Shown: positions 21,401 to 36,400 of the stretch, piece after piece | How the letters are laid out: the number at the start of each line of letters is the position of its first letter | How positions within the stretch are numbered: the stretch's first letter is position 1 | Source: Xenopus tropicalis | Lineage: Eukaryota; Chordata; Amphibia; Anura; Pipidae | DNA: 64,000 nt | Reading direction: 5' to 3' | Assembly (NCBI RefSeq): GCF_000004195.4 | Contig: NC_030683.2 | Span: forward strand, 168,681 to 232,680 | The notes under the pieces: model-generated | Told to the model about the DNA's origin: nothing | The model's input: only the letters and a program-made list of their open reading frames with translations | The model's database searches: none | Position numbers and translations under genes: made by a program

Positions 21401-24400
21401 GGCACTGTATTTATCCTGCTGTGGGTTCTGGGGTATTATACATGGAATTGGCACTGTATTTATCCTGCTGTGGGTTCTGGGGTATTATACATGGAATTGG
21501 CACTGTATTTATCTGCTGTGGGTTCTGGGGTATTATACATGGAATTGGCACTGTATTTATCTTCTGTGGGTTCTGGGGTATTATACATGGAATTGGCACT
21601 GTATTTATCTTCTGTGGGTTCTGGGGTATTATACATGGAATTGGCACTGTATTTATCTGCTGTGGGTTCTGGGGTATTATACATGGAATTGGCACTCTAT
21701 TTATCCTGATGTGGGTTCTGGGGTATTATACATGGAATTGGCACTGTATTTATCCTGCTGTGGGTTCTGGGGTATTATACATGGAATTGGCACTGTATTT
21801 ATCCCGCTGTGGGTTCTGGGGTATTATACATGGAATTGGCACTGTATTTATCCTGCTGTGGGTTCTGGGGTATTATACATGGAATTGGCACTGTATTTAT
21901 CCTGCTGTGGGTTCTGGGGTATTATACATGGAATTGGCACTGTATTTATCCTGCTGTGGGTTCTGAGGTATTATACATGGAATTGGCACTGTATTTATCC
22001 CGCTGTGGGTTCTGGGGTATTATACGTGGAATTGGCACTGTATTTATCTGCTGTGGGTTCTGGGGTATTATACATGGAATTGGCACTGTATTTATCCTGC
22101 TGTGGGTTCTGGGGTATTATACATGGAATTGGCACTGTATTTATCTGCTGTGGGTTCTGGGGTATTATACATGGAATTGGCACTGTATTTATCCTGCTGT
22201 GGGTTCTGGGGTATTATACATGGAATTGGCGCTGTATTTATCCTGCTGTGGGTTCTGGGGTATTATACATGGAATTGGCACTGTATTTATCCTGCTGTGG
22301 GTTCTGGGGTATTATACATGGAATTGGCACTGTATTTATCCTGCTGTGGGTTCTGGGGTATTATACATGGAATTGGCACTGTATTTATCTGCTGTGGGTT
22401 CTGGGGTATTATACATGGAATTGGCACTGTATTTATCTGCTGTGGGTTCTGGGGTATTATACATGGAATTGGCACTGTATTTATCTGCTGTGGGTTCTGG
22501 GGTATTATACATGGAATTGGCACTGTATTTATCTGCTGTGGGTTCTGGGGTATTATACATGGAATTGGCACTGTATTTATCTGCTGTGGGTTCTGGGGTA
22601 TTATACATGGAATTGGCACTGTATTTATCCTGCTGTGGGTTCTGGGGTATTATACATGGAATTGGCACTGTATTTATCCCGCTGTGGGTTCTGGGGTATT
22701 ATACATGGAATTGGCACTGTATTTATCCTGCTGTGGGTTCTGGGGTATTATACATGGAATTGGCACTGTATTTATCTGCTGTGGGTTCTGGGGTATTATA
22801 CATGGAATTGGCACTGTATTTATCCCGCTGTGGGTTCTGGGGTATTATACATGGAATTGGCACTGTATTTATCTGCTGTGGGTTCTGGGGTATTATACAT
22901 GGAATTGGCACTGTATTTATCCTGCTGTGGGTTCTGGGGTATTATACATGGTATTGGCACTGTATTTATCCTGCTGTGGGTTCTGGGGTATTATACATGG
23001 AATTGGCACTGTATTTATCCTGCTGTGGGTTCTGGGGTATTATACATGGAATTGGCACTGTATTTATCCTGCTGTGGGTTCTGGGGTATTATACATGGTA
23101 TTGGCACTGTATTTATCTGCTGTGGGTTCTGGGGTATTATACATGGAATTGGCACTGTATTTATCCTGCTGTGGGTTCTGGGGTATTATACATGGAATTG
23201 GCACTGTATTTATCCTGCTGTGGGTTCTGGGGTATTATACATGGAATTGGCACTGTATTTATCCTGCTGTGGGTTCTGGGGTATTATACATGGAATTGGC
23301 ACTGTATTTATCCCGCTGTGGGTTCTGGGGTATTATACATGGTATTTGCACTGTATTTATCCTGCTGTGGGTTCTGGGGTATTATACATGGAATTGGCAC
23401 TGTATTTATCCCGCTGTGGGTTCTGGGGTATTATACATGGAATTGGCACTGTATTTATCCTGCTGTGGGTTCTGGGGTATTATACATGGAATTGGCACTG
23501 TATTTATCTGCTGTGGGTTCTGGGGTATTATACATGGAATTGGCACTGTATTTAACCCGCTGTGTGTTTTGGGGTATTATACATGGAATTGGCACTGTAT
23601 TTAACCCGCTGTGTGTTTTGGGGTATTATACATGGAATTGGCACTGTATTTAACCCGCTGTGTGTTTTAGGGTATTATGTGTGAAACTAGCACTTACATA
23701 ATATAACAGAAAGTGTGTAAAGATGCCTTTAACAAAAATTACCCTCTCACTAAGCTCTAAAGTAATTTCAAATTTGCCCCGCTACTCACATGATAACGTG
23801 GAAAGGGCCTCCCAGAACGGTTTGTCCAAAATATCTGGTGGCTCCGACTCTGAGCAAATCTGGAATCTATTAGAACATGTTTCTATTTAATCCCATAGTA
23901 GATTGAATCGTAACCCGAGTAAAACATTTGTAGTGTGTTTCTTACCAACAGTAGTAATATAATAATTGCCCCGCCCACGCTAATTAGCTCTCCAACCAGA
24001 CGCAGATCATCTTCATAAGTCTCATAGGCTTCCTATGGATACAGCAAGGGCCATAATGAATAGAGACAGGAGAAAAGGTTGAATTTTGACGCAAAATGTG
24101 TCACATCCACTGAGCAGCAGCAAAAAGTGGGGCAAATCTGGGGCAGATTGGGACTTACGGTGAGGGGCTTCTGCATGAACTTAGTTATGTCTCGACCCGG
24201 ATTTGATTGGTTGAAGGCTCCAGGGATGGGTTTGAGGGGTCTGTAGATGCAGCACATTGTCACGGTCACTATATAGAGAATATAGAGCGCGGCCAGGAGC
24301 CAAAAGTAGGGGCGACCGCAGCTCCGCCACTTGAGGAACACCAACTGCTTCACCGGAGTGAGATCCAGAATGTGCTGGGCCTGAAACCAGAAATATTGTA

Positions 24401-27400
24401 GATAACAGATCTGAGCCTAAAACCAGAACTATTGTAGATATCGGATCTGGAGAACTTTGGGAATTGTCCCATGGGAATCTACGCCCCCCCCACATTAGCT
24501 CCACAGTGTAATATCCCAACCGCGTCAGGGAGTTTCCACTTACGTCCTTCTTTTTGGAAGCGACAACGATCTCCAAAACGGACTGGTCCTCCCCCCAGGA
24601 GTCAATCCCTGTCAGGTCATACAACGTGGAGCTCAATGGGCCAAACGTCCACTGGATGTGTTTCCGTCTCTGGACCAAGTGCTGGAACATCTGGCAGAAG
24701 GCAAGGCATGAATCCCTGAGGAACTAAGGAGTAAAGCCCCTGTGCCCCCTGTTCCATGGGGTAATAGGGTGAGTATCCCATACAGGGAAAGGCAGGGGCA
24801 GGAATCCCTGAGGAACTAAGGAGTAAAGCCCCTGTGCCCCCTGTTCCATGGGGTAATAGGGTGAGTATCCCATACAGGGAAAGGCAGGGGCATGAATCCC
24901 TGAGGAACTAAGGAGTAAAGCCCCTGTGCCCCCTGTTCCATGGGGTAATAGGGTGAGTATCCCATACAGGGAAAGGCAGGGGCATGAATCCCTGAGGAAC
25001 TAAGGAGTAAAGCCCCTGTGCCCCCTGTTCCATGGGGTAATAGGGTGAGTATCCCATACAGGGAAAGGCAGGGGCAGGAATCCCTATCGAACTAAGGAGT
25101 AAAGCCCCTGTGCCCCTGTTCCATGGGGTAATAGGGTGAGTATCCCATTCAGGGAAAGGCAGGGGCAGGAATCCCTGAGAAACTAAGGAGTAAAGCCCCT
25201 GTGCCCCCTGTTCCATGGGGTAATAGGGTGAGTATCCCATACAGGGAAAGGCAGGGGCATGAATCCCTGAGGAACTAAGGAGTAAAGCCCCTGTGCCCCT
25301 GTTCCATGGGGTAATAGGGTGAGTATCCCATACAGGGAAAGGCAGGGGCAGGAATCCCTATGGAACTAAGGAGTAAAGCCCCTGTGCCCCTGTTCCATGG
25401 GGTAATAGGGTGAGTATCCCATTCAGGGAAAGGCAGGGGCAGGAATCCCTGAGAAACTAAGGAGTAAAGCCCCTGTGCCCCCTGTTCCATGGGGGTAATA
25501 GGCGTGAGTATCCCATACAGGGAAAGGCAGGGGCATGAATCCCTGAGGAACTAAGGAGTAAAGCCCCTGTGCCCCCTGTTCCATGGGGTAATAGGGTGAG
25601 TATCCCATTCAGGGAAAGGCAGGGGCAGGAATCCCTGAGAAACTAAGGAGTAAAGCCCCTGTGCCCCCTGTTCCATGGGGTAATAGGGTGAGTATCCCAT
25701 ACAGGGAAAGGCAGGGGCATGAATCCCTGAGGAACTAAGGAGTAAAGCCCCTGTGCCCCCTGTTCCATGGGGTAATAGGGTGAGTATCCCATACAGGGAA
25801 AGGCAGGGGCAGGAATCCCTGAGGAACTAAGGAGTAAAGCCCCTGTGCCCCCTGTTCCATGGGGTAATAATAGGATGGAATGGGGTTTCCCAGATTAAAG
25901 GCAAACTAAGACTTACCACCGTGTTGCCCTCGGCAGCGGCCACTTGTAGGGCGGAGAGTCCCCGGTTGTTGGGGACGGTATCCAGGCTCGGACCCCGGTC
26001 CCCCTTGTCGTAGCTCATGATCAGATCAAACATCTCACAGGAGAAGGTTCTGTTGGGCTGCAGAGCCAGAATGTGCAGAACTGTGTTACCTGTAATTAGA
26101 TTTTATAGAACCAACTCAGGGAAATGTACGGCCCGATCTGTACATTGGTTGGACCAGCCCAGTGCCCATTGTGCCCTATTGTGCCCCATTGTACCCCATT
26201 GTACCCCATTCTGCCCCATCTCTCACCATAACTGTCCTGGGCTCGGATATTGGCGCCGCTCTCGATAAGGAGACGGACGATTCCCTCGTGTCCCACGCAG
26301 GCAGCGAATGTCAGAACGTGTTCCCCTACATACGTGTATATAGAACATATCAACCAACTGTCACTGTGTCTGTCCCTTTCCCTTCCCTGCACTGCTGGTT
26401 CTGACTCCTGATACAACTCCCCAATACCCATTCATTCCTCATTCTCACTGGGTTTATAGTTATGTGTAACTGTCACTGTGTCTGTCCCTTTCCCTTCCCT
26501 GCACTGCTGGTTCTGACTCCTGATACAACTCCCCAATATCCATTCATCCCTCATTCTCACTGGGTTTATAGTTATGTGTAACTGTCACTGTGTCTGTCCC
26601 TTTCCCTTCCCTGCACTGCTGGTTCTGACTCCTGATACAACTCCCCAATATCCATTCATTCCTCATTCTCACTGGGTTTATAGTTATGTGTAACTGTCAC
26701 TGTGTCTGTCCCTTTCCCTTCCCTGCACTGCTGGTTCTGACTCCTGATACAACTCCCCAATATCCATTCATTCCTCATTCTCACTGGGTTTATAGTTATG
26801 TGTAACTGTCACTGTGTCTGTCCCTTTCCCTTCCCTGCACTGCTGGTTCTGACTCCTGATACAACTCCCCAATACCCATTCATCCCTCATTCTCACTGGG
26901 TTTATAGTTATGTGTAACTGTCACTGTGTCTGTCCCTTCCCTTCCCTGCACTGCTGGTTCTGACTCCTGATACAACTCCCCAATACCCATTCATTCCTCA
27001 TTCTCACTGGGGTTTATAGTTATGTGTAACTGTCACTGTGTCTGTCCCTTTCCCTTCCCTGCACTGCTGGTTCTGACTCCTGATACAACTCCCCAATACC
27101 CATTCATTCCTCATTCTCACTGGGTTTATAGTTATGTGTAACTGTCACTGTGTCTGTCCCTTTCCCTTCCCTGCACTGCTGGTTCTGACTCCTGATACAA
27201 CTCCCCAATACCCATTCATCCCTCATTCTCACTGAATGGACTGTATAATCCCACAATTCCCTGTAGATCTGGGAATATAATTAGAGATAAGAGTAACACA
27301 GATGCAGCCAAGACCCTTCCCATTGTGTCTATTCCAGTTAACGCAGGGAAATAAATACCACAATCTGCCAGCAGGTGGGGCATGGCCTATGGGGTTTGCT

Positions 27401-30400
27401 GGGAAGTCTCTGCACTATAGCACCATCTAGAGGTTGGATTTAACACTGTGTTTGTGGGAGGGAACGAACCAAAGTAGAAGAGGTTTCTCTGATGGAAAGT
27501 GAAGAAGGTGCCGGTGGCGCGGGGGGAGAGGATGTCGGCGCCTCTCTGTAGCAGCAGCTTCACCAGATTCAGATTCTGATTCACGGCCGCGATGTGCAGC
27601 GCTGTTTGGCCTGGAAAGGAAAGGGTCACAATAAATATAAACTGCGCCGCCAGCGTAATAACGATACGTGGGAATTACATCCCCTTTAAATTCCGATAAT
27701 CCTGTAAATAATTGTAATAATAACAGTGTGAAATCCAGTAACGGGGAAAATCACAATGGAACGGAAAAAATAGGGATCCATTAACTCCTGTGGTGGAGAG
27801 ATAGCGCCGCCCCAGTGAGCTTACACTCTAGGGTCCCTATCCCATTCCCATCAGCCCCTGCCCCAGTGAGCTTACAATCTAAGGTCCCTATCCCATTCCC
27901 ATCAGTCCCTGCCCAGTGAGCTTACAATCTAAGGTCCCTATCCCATTCCCATCAGTCCCTGCCCCAGTGAGCTTACACTCTAAGGTCCCTATCCATTCCC
28001 ATCAGCCCCTGCCCCCAGTGAGCTTACAATCTAAGGTCCCTATCCCCATTCCCCATCAGCCCCTGCCCCCCAGTGAGCTTACAATCTAAGGTCCCTATCC
28101 CATTCCCATCAGTCCCTGCCCCAGTGAGCTTACATCTAAGGCTCCCTATCCCATTCCCATCAGCCCCTGCCCCAGTGAGCTTACAATCTAGGTCCCTATC
28201 CCATTCCCATCAGCCCCTGCCCAGTGAGCTTACAATCTAAGGTCCTATCCCATTCCCATCAGCCCCTGCCCCAGTGAGTTACAATCTAAGGTCCCTATCA
28301 CATTCCCATCAGTCCCTGCCCCAGTGAGCTTACAATCTAAGGTCCCTATCACATTCCCATCAGTCCCTGCCCCAGTGAGCTTACAATCTAAGGTCCCTAT
28401 CCCATTCCATCAGCCCCTGCCCCCAGTGAGCCTTACAATCTAAGGTCCCTATCCCATTCCCATCAGTCCCTGCCCCAGTGAGCTTACACTCTAAGTCCCT
28501 ATCCCCATTCCCATCAGCCCCTGCCCCAGTGAGCTACAATCTAAGGTCCCTATCACATCCCATCAGCCCCGCCCCAGTGAGCTTACAATCTAAGGTCCCT
28601 ATCCCATTCCCATCAGCCCCTGCCCCCAGTGAGCTTACAATCTAGGTCCCTATCACCATTCCCATCAGTCCCTGCCCCAGTGAGCTTACAATCTAAGGTC
28701 CCTATCACATTCCCATCAGCCCCTGCCCCAGTGAGCTTACACTCTAAGGTTCCTATCACATTCCCATCAGTCCCTGCCCCAGTGTGCTTACACTCTAAGG
28801 TCCCTATCACATTCCCATCAGTCCCTGCCCCAGTGAGCTTACACTCTAAGGCCCCTATCACATTCCCATCAGTCCCTGCCCCAGTGAGCTTACAATCTAA
28901 GGTCCCTATCACATTCCCATCAGCCCCTGCCCCAGTGAGTCCCATTCCTGCCTGGATACAAACTGGGTAAGAGTCAGGGAGTTGCCGACCTTCATACAAT
29001 GCCGAGGTGCAGGGCAGATTCACAAGGCCGGGAGCTTCGTTGATGAGGAGTTGCGCAGCCTCCATATTATCGTATAGCGCCGCCACATGGAGCGCCGTCT
29101 CCCCCACGCCACCTGGGGGCACAAGAAACAAAGCTGAGGACCAATCAAAGTAAAGAACACTGATGTAATTGCCATTAGCTGGGTAGGATAGGGTGGGTTG
29201 TAAGCCTGTTGCTAAGCGCAGCTTGAAAATACTTATATACATAAAATATTAATTCCTTTGATACACTCCATTTTGTGCTATTATTGTTCCTTTCTAATTG
29301 TGTTTATTGTATACGGCCCGTACCTCTGGCATAGAGATCAGTGGAGGGGCAGCCCTGGAGCTTCCTAAGGGCTCTCACGTCATTCTCCTTGGCAGCTCGG
29401 AGTACTGGGCTCTCCTGGATCCTATGGGACAAACAGGGCTCATATACATTAGATTTAATAGGAAACATATCAGGGATAGTATAGAGCAGGAGTAAGGCAG
29501 ATATATATATATAGGGGTAGCACACAGGGGTAGGTAGGAGGGGTACATTCAATATAACATTTTTGTATTCAGCCAGGACCGTATGTTCTTTATAGGCACC
29601 TGAAGGCCCCAGGGAGCTTGGGGGGGTCTCCTTTAGGTGCCTTCATAGAACTAAAACCTCTCAGTCTGTACTGTGTATGGGCCTAGTCTATAGGGGAGGG
29701 GCCAAGTCTATAGGGGAGGGGCCAAGTCTATAGGGGAGGGGCCAAGTCTATAGGGGAGGGGCCAAGTCTGTAGAGTAGGGGCCAAGTCTGTAGGGTAGGG
29801 GCCAAGTCTGTAGGGTAGGGACCCACTCTGTAGGGCAGGGGCCCAGTCTGTAGGGGAGGGGCCAAGTCTGTAGGGTAGGGGCCAAGTCTGTAGGGGAGGG
29901 GCCAAGTCTGTAGGGGAGGGGCCAAGTCTGTAGGGAAAGGGCCAAGTCTGTAGGGAAAGGGCCAAGTCTGTAGGGGAGGGGCCAAGTCTGTAGGGCAGGG
30001 GCCAAGTCTGTAGGGCAGGGGCCAAGTCTGTAGGGGGGGGCCAAGTCTGTAGGGAAGGGGCCAAGTCTGTAGGGGAGGGCCAAGTCTGTAGGGAAAGGGC
30101 CAAGTCTCTAGGGGAGGGGCCAAGTCTGTAGGGCAGGGGCCAAGTCTGTAGGGCAGGGGCCAAGTCTGTAGGGCAGGGGCCAAGTCTGTAGGGGAGGGGC
30201 CAAGTCTGTAGGGGAGGGGCCAAGTCTCTAGGGTATGGGCCCAGTCTGTAGGGCAGGGGCCCAGTCTGTAGGGGAGGGGCCAAGTCTGTAGGGCAGGGGC
30301 CCAGTCTGTAGGGCAGGGGCCCAGTCTGTAGGGTAGGGGCCAAGCCTGTAGGGTAGGGGCCAAGTCTATAAAGTTGGGGCAAAGTCTTTTCACCGTACCC

Positions 30401-33400
30401 AGTTAATAGCACCCTATACTGTATATCCAGCTAATATCCCGTATTTTCACCGTACCCAGTTAATAGCACCCTATACTGTATATCCAGCTAATATCCCATA
30501 TTTTCACTGTACCCAGTTAATAGCACCCTATACTGTATATCCAGCTAATATCCCATATTTTCACCGTACCCAGTTAATAGCACCCTATACTGTATATCCA
30601 GCTAATATCCCATATTTTCACCATACCCAGTTAATAGCACCCTATACTGTATATCCAGCTAATATCCCATATTATCACCGTACCCAGTTAATAGCACCCT
30701 ATACTGTATATCCAGCTAATATCCCGTATTTTCACCATACCCAGTTAATAGCACCCTATACTGTATATCCAGCTAATACCCGTATTTTCACCGTACCCAG
30801 TTAATAGCACCCTATACTGTATATCCAGCTAATATCCCGTATTTTCACCGTACCCATTAATAGCACCCTATACTGTATATCCAGCTAATATCCGTATTTT
30901 CACCGTACCCAGTTAATAGCACCCTATACTGTATATAGAGCTAATATCCCATATTTTAACCGTACCCAGTTAATAGCACCCTATACTGTATATCCAGCTA
31001 ATATCCCATATTTTAATCGTACCCAGTTAATAGCACCCTATACTGTATATCCAGCTAATATCCCGTATTTTCACCGTACCCAGTTAATAGCACCCTATAC
31101 TGTATATAGAGCTAATATCCCGTATTTTTCACCGTACCCCAGTTAATAGCACCCTATACTGTATATCCAGCTAATATCCGTATTTTCACCGTACCCAGTA
31201 AATAGCACCCTATACTGTATATCCAGCTAATATCCATAATTTTCACTATACCCAGTTAAAAGCACCCTATACTGTATATCCAGCTAATATCCCATATTTT
31301 CACTATACCCAGTTAATAGCACCCTATACTGTATATCCAGCTAATATCCCATATTTTCACTATACCCAGTAAATAGCACCCTATACTGTATATCCAGCTA
31401 AAATACCATATTTTCACTATACCCAGTTAATAGCACCCTATACTGTATATCCAGCTAATATCCCATATTTTCACCGTACCCAGTTAATAGCACCCTATAC
31501 TGTATATCCAGCTAATATCCCATATTTTCAACCGTACCCAGTTAATAGCACCCTATACTGTATATCCAGCTAATATCCCATTTTCACTATACCCAGTAAA
31601 TAGCACCCTATACTGTATATCCAGCAAAATACCATATTTTCACTATACCCAGTTAATAGCACCCTATACTGTATATCCAGCTAATATCCCATATTTTCAA
31701 CCGGTACCCAGTTAATAGCACCGCTATACTGTATATCCAGCTAATATCCCATATTTTCACCGTACCCAGTTAATAGCACCCTATACTGTATATCCAGCTA
31801 ATATCCCCGTATTTTCACCGTACCCAGTAAATAGCACCCTATACTGTATATCCAGCTAATATCCCATATTTTCACCGTACCCAGTTAATAGCACCCTATA
31901 CTGTATATCCAGCTAAAATACCATATTTTCACTATACCCAGTTAATAGCACCCTATACTGTATATCCAGCTAATATCCCATATTTTCACCGTACCCAGTT
32001 AATAGCACCCTATACTGTATATCCAGCTAATATCCCGTATTTTCACTATACCCAGTTAATAGCACCCTATACTGTATATCCAGCAATATCCCGATTTTCA
32101 CCGTACCCAGTTAATAGCACCCTATACTGTATATCCAGCTAATATCCCGTATTTTCACCGTACCCAGTTAATAGCACCCTATACTGTATATCCAGCTAAT
32201 ATCCCATATTTTCACCGTACCCAGTTAATAGCACCCTATACTGTATATCCAGCTAAAATACCATATTTTCACCGTACCCAGTTAATAGCACCCTATACTG
32301 TATATCCAGCTAATATCCAGTATTTTCACCATACCCAGTTAATAGCACCCTATACTGTATATCCAGCTAAATACCATATTTTCACTATACCCAGTTAATA
32401 GCACCCTATACTGTATATCCAGCTAATATCCAGTATTTTCACCGTACCCAGTTAATAGCACCCTATACTGTATATCCAGCTAATATCCCGTATTTTCACC
32501 CGTACCCAGTTAATAGCACCCTATACTGTATATCCAGCTAATATCCCGTATTTTCACCGTACCCAGTTAATAGCACCCTATACTGTATATCCAGCTAATA
32601 TCCCATATTTTCACCGTACCCAGTTAATAGCACCCTATACTGTATATCCAGCTAATATCCCATATTTTCACCGTACCCAGTTAATAGCACCCTATACTGT
32701 ATATCCAGCTAATATCCCATATTTTCACCGTACCCAGTTAATAGCACCCTATACTGTATATCCAGCTAAAATACCATATTTTCCACCGTACCCAGTTAAT
32801 AGCACCCTATACTGTATATCCAGCTAATATCCCATATTTTCACCGTAACCCAGTTAATAGCACCCTATACTGTATATCCAGCTAAAATACCATATTTCAC
32901 CGTACCCAGTTAAATACACCTATACTGTATATCCAGCTAATATCCAGTATTTTCACCATACCAGTTAATAGCACCCTATACTGTATATCCAGCTAAAAAT
33001 ACCATATTTTTTCACTATACCCAGTTAATAGCACCCTATACTGTATATCCAGCTAATATCCCATATTTTCACTATACCAGTTAATAGCACCCTATACTGT
33101 ATATCCAGCTAATATCCCGTATTTTCACCGTACCCAGTTAATAGCACCCTATACTGTATATCCAGCTAATATCCCATATTTCACCGTACCCAGTTAATAG
33201 CACCCTATACTGTATATCCAGCTAAAATACCGATATTTCAACTATACCCAGTAATAGCACCTATACTGTATATCCAGCTAAAATACCATATTTTCACTAT
33301 ACCCAGTTAATAGCACCCTATACTGTATATCCAGCTAATATCCCGTATTTTCACCGTACCCAGTTAATAGCACCCTATACTGTATATCCAGCTAATATCC

Positions 33401-36400
33401 CATATTTTCACCGTACCCAGTAAATAGCACCCTATACTGTATATATCCAGCTAATATCCTATTTTCACTATACCCAGTAAATAGCACCTATTACTGTAAA
33501 TCCAGCTAATATCCCATATTTTCACTATACCCAGTTAATAGCACCCTATACTGTATATCCAGCTAAAATACCATATTTTCACTATACCCAGTTAATAGCA
33601 CCCTATACTGTATATCCAGCTAATATCCCATATTTTCACTAATCCCAGTTAATAGCACCCTATTCTGTATATCCAGCTAATATCCAGTATTTTCACCGTA
33701 CCCAGTAAATAGCACCCTATACTGTATATCCAGCTAATATCCCATATTTTCACCGTACCCAGTTAATAGCACCCTATACTGTATATCCAGCTAATATCCC
33801 ATATTTTCACCGTACCCAGTTAATAGCACCCTATACTGTATATCCAGCTAATATCCCATATTTTCACCGTACCCAGTTAATAGCACCCTATACTGTATAT
33901 CCAGCTAAAATACCATATTTTCACATATAACCCAGTTAATAGCCTATACTGTATATCCAGCTAAAATACCATTTTTCACTATACCCAGTTAATAGCACCC
34001 TATACTGTATATCCAGCTAAAATACCATATTTTCACCGTACCCAGTTAATAGCACCCTATACTGTATATCCAGCTAATATCCCGTATTTTCACCGTACCC
34101 AGTTAATAGCACCCTATACTGTATATCCAGCTAAAATACCATATTTTCACCGTACCCAGTTAATAGCACCCTATACTGTATATCCAGCTAATATCCAGTA
34201 TTTTCACCATACCCAGTTAATAGCACCCTATACTGTATATCCAGCTAAAATACCATATTTTCACTATACCCAGTTAATAGCACCCTATACTGTATATCCA
34301 GCTAATATCCCGTATTTTCACCGTACCCAGTTAATAGCACCCTATACTGTATATCCAGCTAATCCCGTATTTTCACCGTACCCAGTTAATAGCACCCTAT
34401 ACTGTAATATCCAGCTAATATCCCATATTTTCACCGTACCCAGTTAATAGCACCCTATACTGTATATCCAGCTAAAATACCATATTTTCACCGTACCCAG
34501 TTAATAGCACCCTATACTGTATATCCAGCTAATATCCAGTATTTTCACCATACCCAGTTAATAGCACCCTATACTGTATATCCAGCTAATATCCCATATT
34601 TTCACTATACCCAGTTAATAGCACCCTATACTGTATATCCAGCTAATATCCCGTATTTTCACCGTACCCAGTTAATAGCACCCTATACTGTATATCCAGC
34701 TAATATCCCGTATTTTCACCGTACCCAGTTAATAGCACCCTATACTGTATATCCAGCTAATATCCCATATTTTCACCGTACCCAGTTAATAGCACCCTAT
34801 ACTGTATATCCAGCTAATATACCATATTTTCACCGTACCCAGTTAATAGCACCCTATACTGTATATCCAGCTAATATCCAGTATTTTCACCGTACCCAGT
34901 TAATAGCACCCTATACTGTATATCCAGCTAATATCCCGTATTTTCACCGTACCCAGTTAATAGCACCCTATACTGTATATCCAGCTAATATCCCATATTT
35001 TCACTATACCCAGTTAATAGCACCCTATACTGTATATCCAGCTAAAATACCATATTTTCACCGTACCCAGTTAATAGCACCCTATACTGTATATCCAGCT
35101 AATATCCCATATTTTCACCGTACCCAGTTAATAGCACCCTATACTGTATATCCAGCTAATATCCCATATTTTCACTATACCCAGTTAATAGCACCCTATA
35201 CTGTATATCCAGCTAAAATACCATATTTTCACTATACCCAGTTAATAGCACCCTATACTGTATATCCAGCTAATATCCCGTATTTTCACCGTACCCAGTT
35301 AATAGCACCCTATACTGTATATCCAGCTAATATCCCATATTTTCACCGTACCCAGTTAATAGCACCCTATACTGTATATCCAGCTAAAATACCATATTTT
35401 CACCGTACCCAGTTAATAGCACCCTATACTGTATATCCAGCTAATATCCAGTATTTTCACCATACCCAGTTAATAGCACCCTATACTGTATATCCAGCTA
35501 ATATCCCATATTTTCACTATACCCAGTTAATAGCACCCTATACTGTATATCCAGCTAATATCCCGTATTTTCACCGTACCCAGTTAATAGCACCCTATAC
35601 TGTATATCCAGCTAAAATACCATATTTTCACTATACCCAGTTAATAGCACCCTATACTGTATATCCAGCTAATATCCCATATTTTCACTGTACCCAGTTA
35701 ATAGCACCCTATACTGTATATCCAGCTAAAATACCATATTTTCACTATACCCAGTTAATAGCACCCTATACTGTATATCCAGCTAATATCCCATATTTTC
35801 ACCGTACCCAGTTAATAGCACCCTATACTGTATATCCAGCTAAAATACCATATTTTCACCGTACCCAGTTAATAGCACCCTATACTGTATATCCAGCTAA
35901 TATCCCATATTTTCACTATACCCAGTTAATAGCACCCTATACTGTATATCCAGCTAATATCCCATATTTTCACTATAACCCATTTAATAGCACCCTATAC
36001 TGTATATCCAGCTAATATCCAGTATTTTCACCATACCAGTTAATAGCACCCTATACTGTATATCCAGCTAATATCCCATATTTTCACCGTACCCAGTTAA
36101 TAGGCACCCTATACTGTATATCCAGCTAATATCCCATATTTTCACCGTACCCAGTTAATAGCACCCTATACTGTATATCCAGCTAATATCCAGTATTTTC
36201 ACCATACCCAGTTAATAGCACCCTATACTGTATATCCAGCTAATATCCCGTATTTTCACCGTACCCAGTTAATAGCACCCTATACTGTATATCCAGCTAA
36301 TATCCCATATTTTCACTATACCCAGTTAATAGCACCCTATACTGTATATCCAGCTAAAATACCATATTTTCACCGTACCCAGTTAATAGCACCCTATACT

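Noticed and set aside
20174..23653. Open frames of 500-1085 codons on the plus strand
   Set aside because: They are readings of a 49-bp minisatellite with no stop in any plus frame. The peptide is a 49-residue repeat with no domain, and all three frames are equally open.
24693..25870. Regularly spaced repeats resembling a CRISPR array
   Set aside because: Units are contiguous tandem copies with no unique spacers, in a vertebrate intron, with no cas genes.
29304..29552. Start codon for the TRPV protein upstream of exon 2 within intron 1
   Set aside because: The frame opens in intron sequence. Exon 1 at 39038-39168 supplies a family-matching N-terminus with the exact phase needed.
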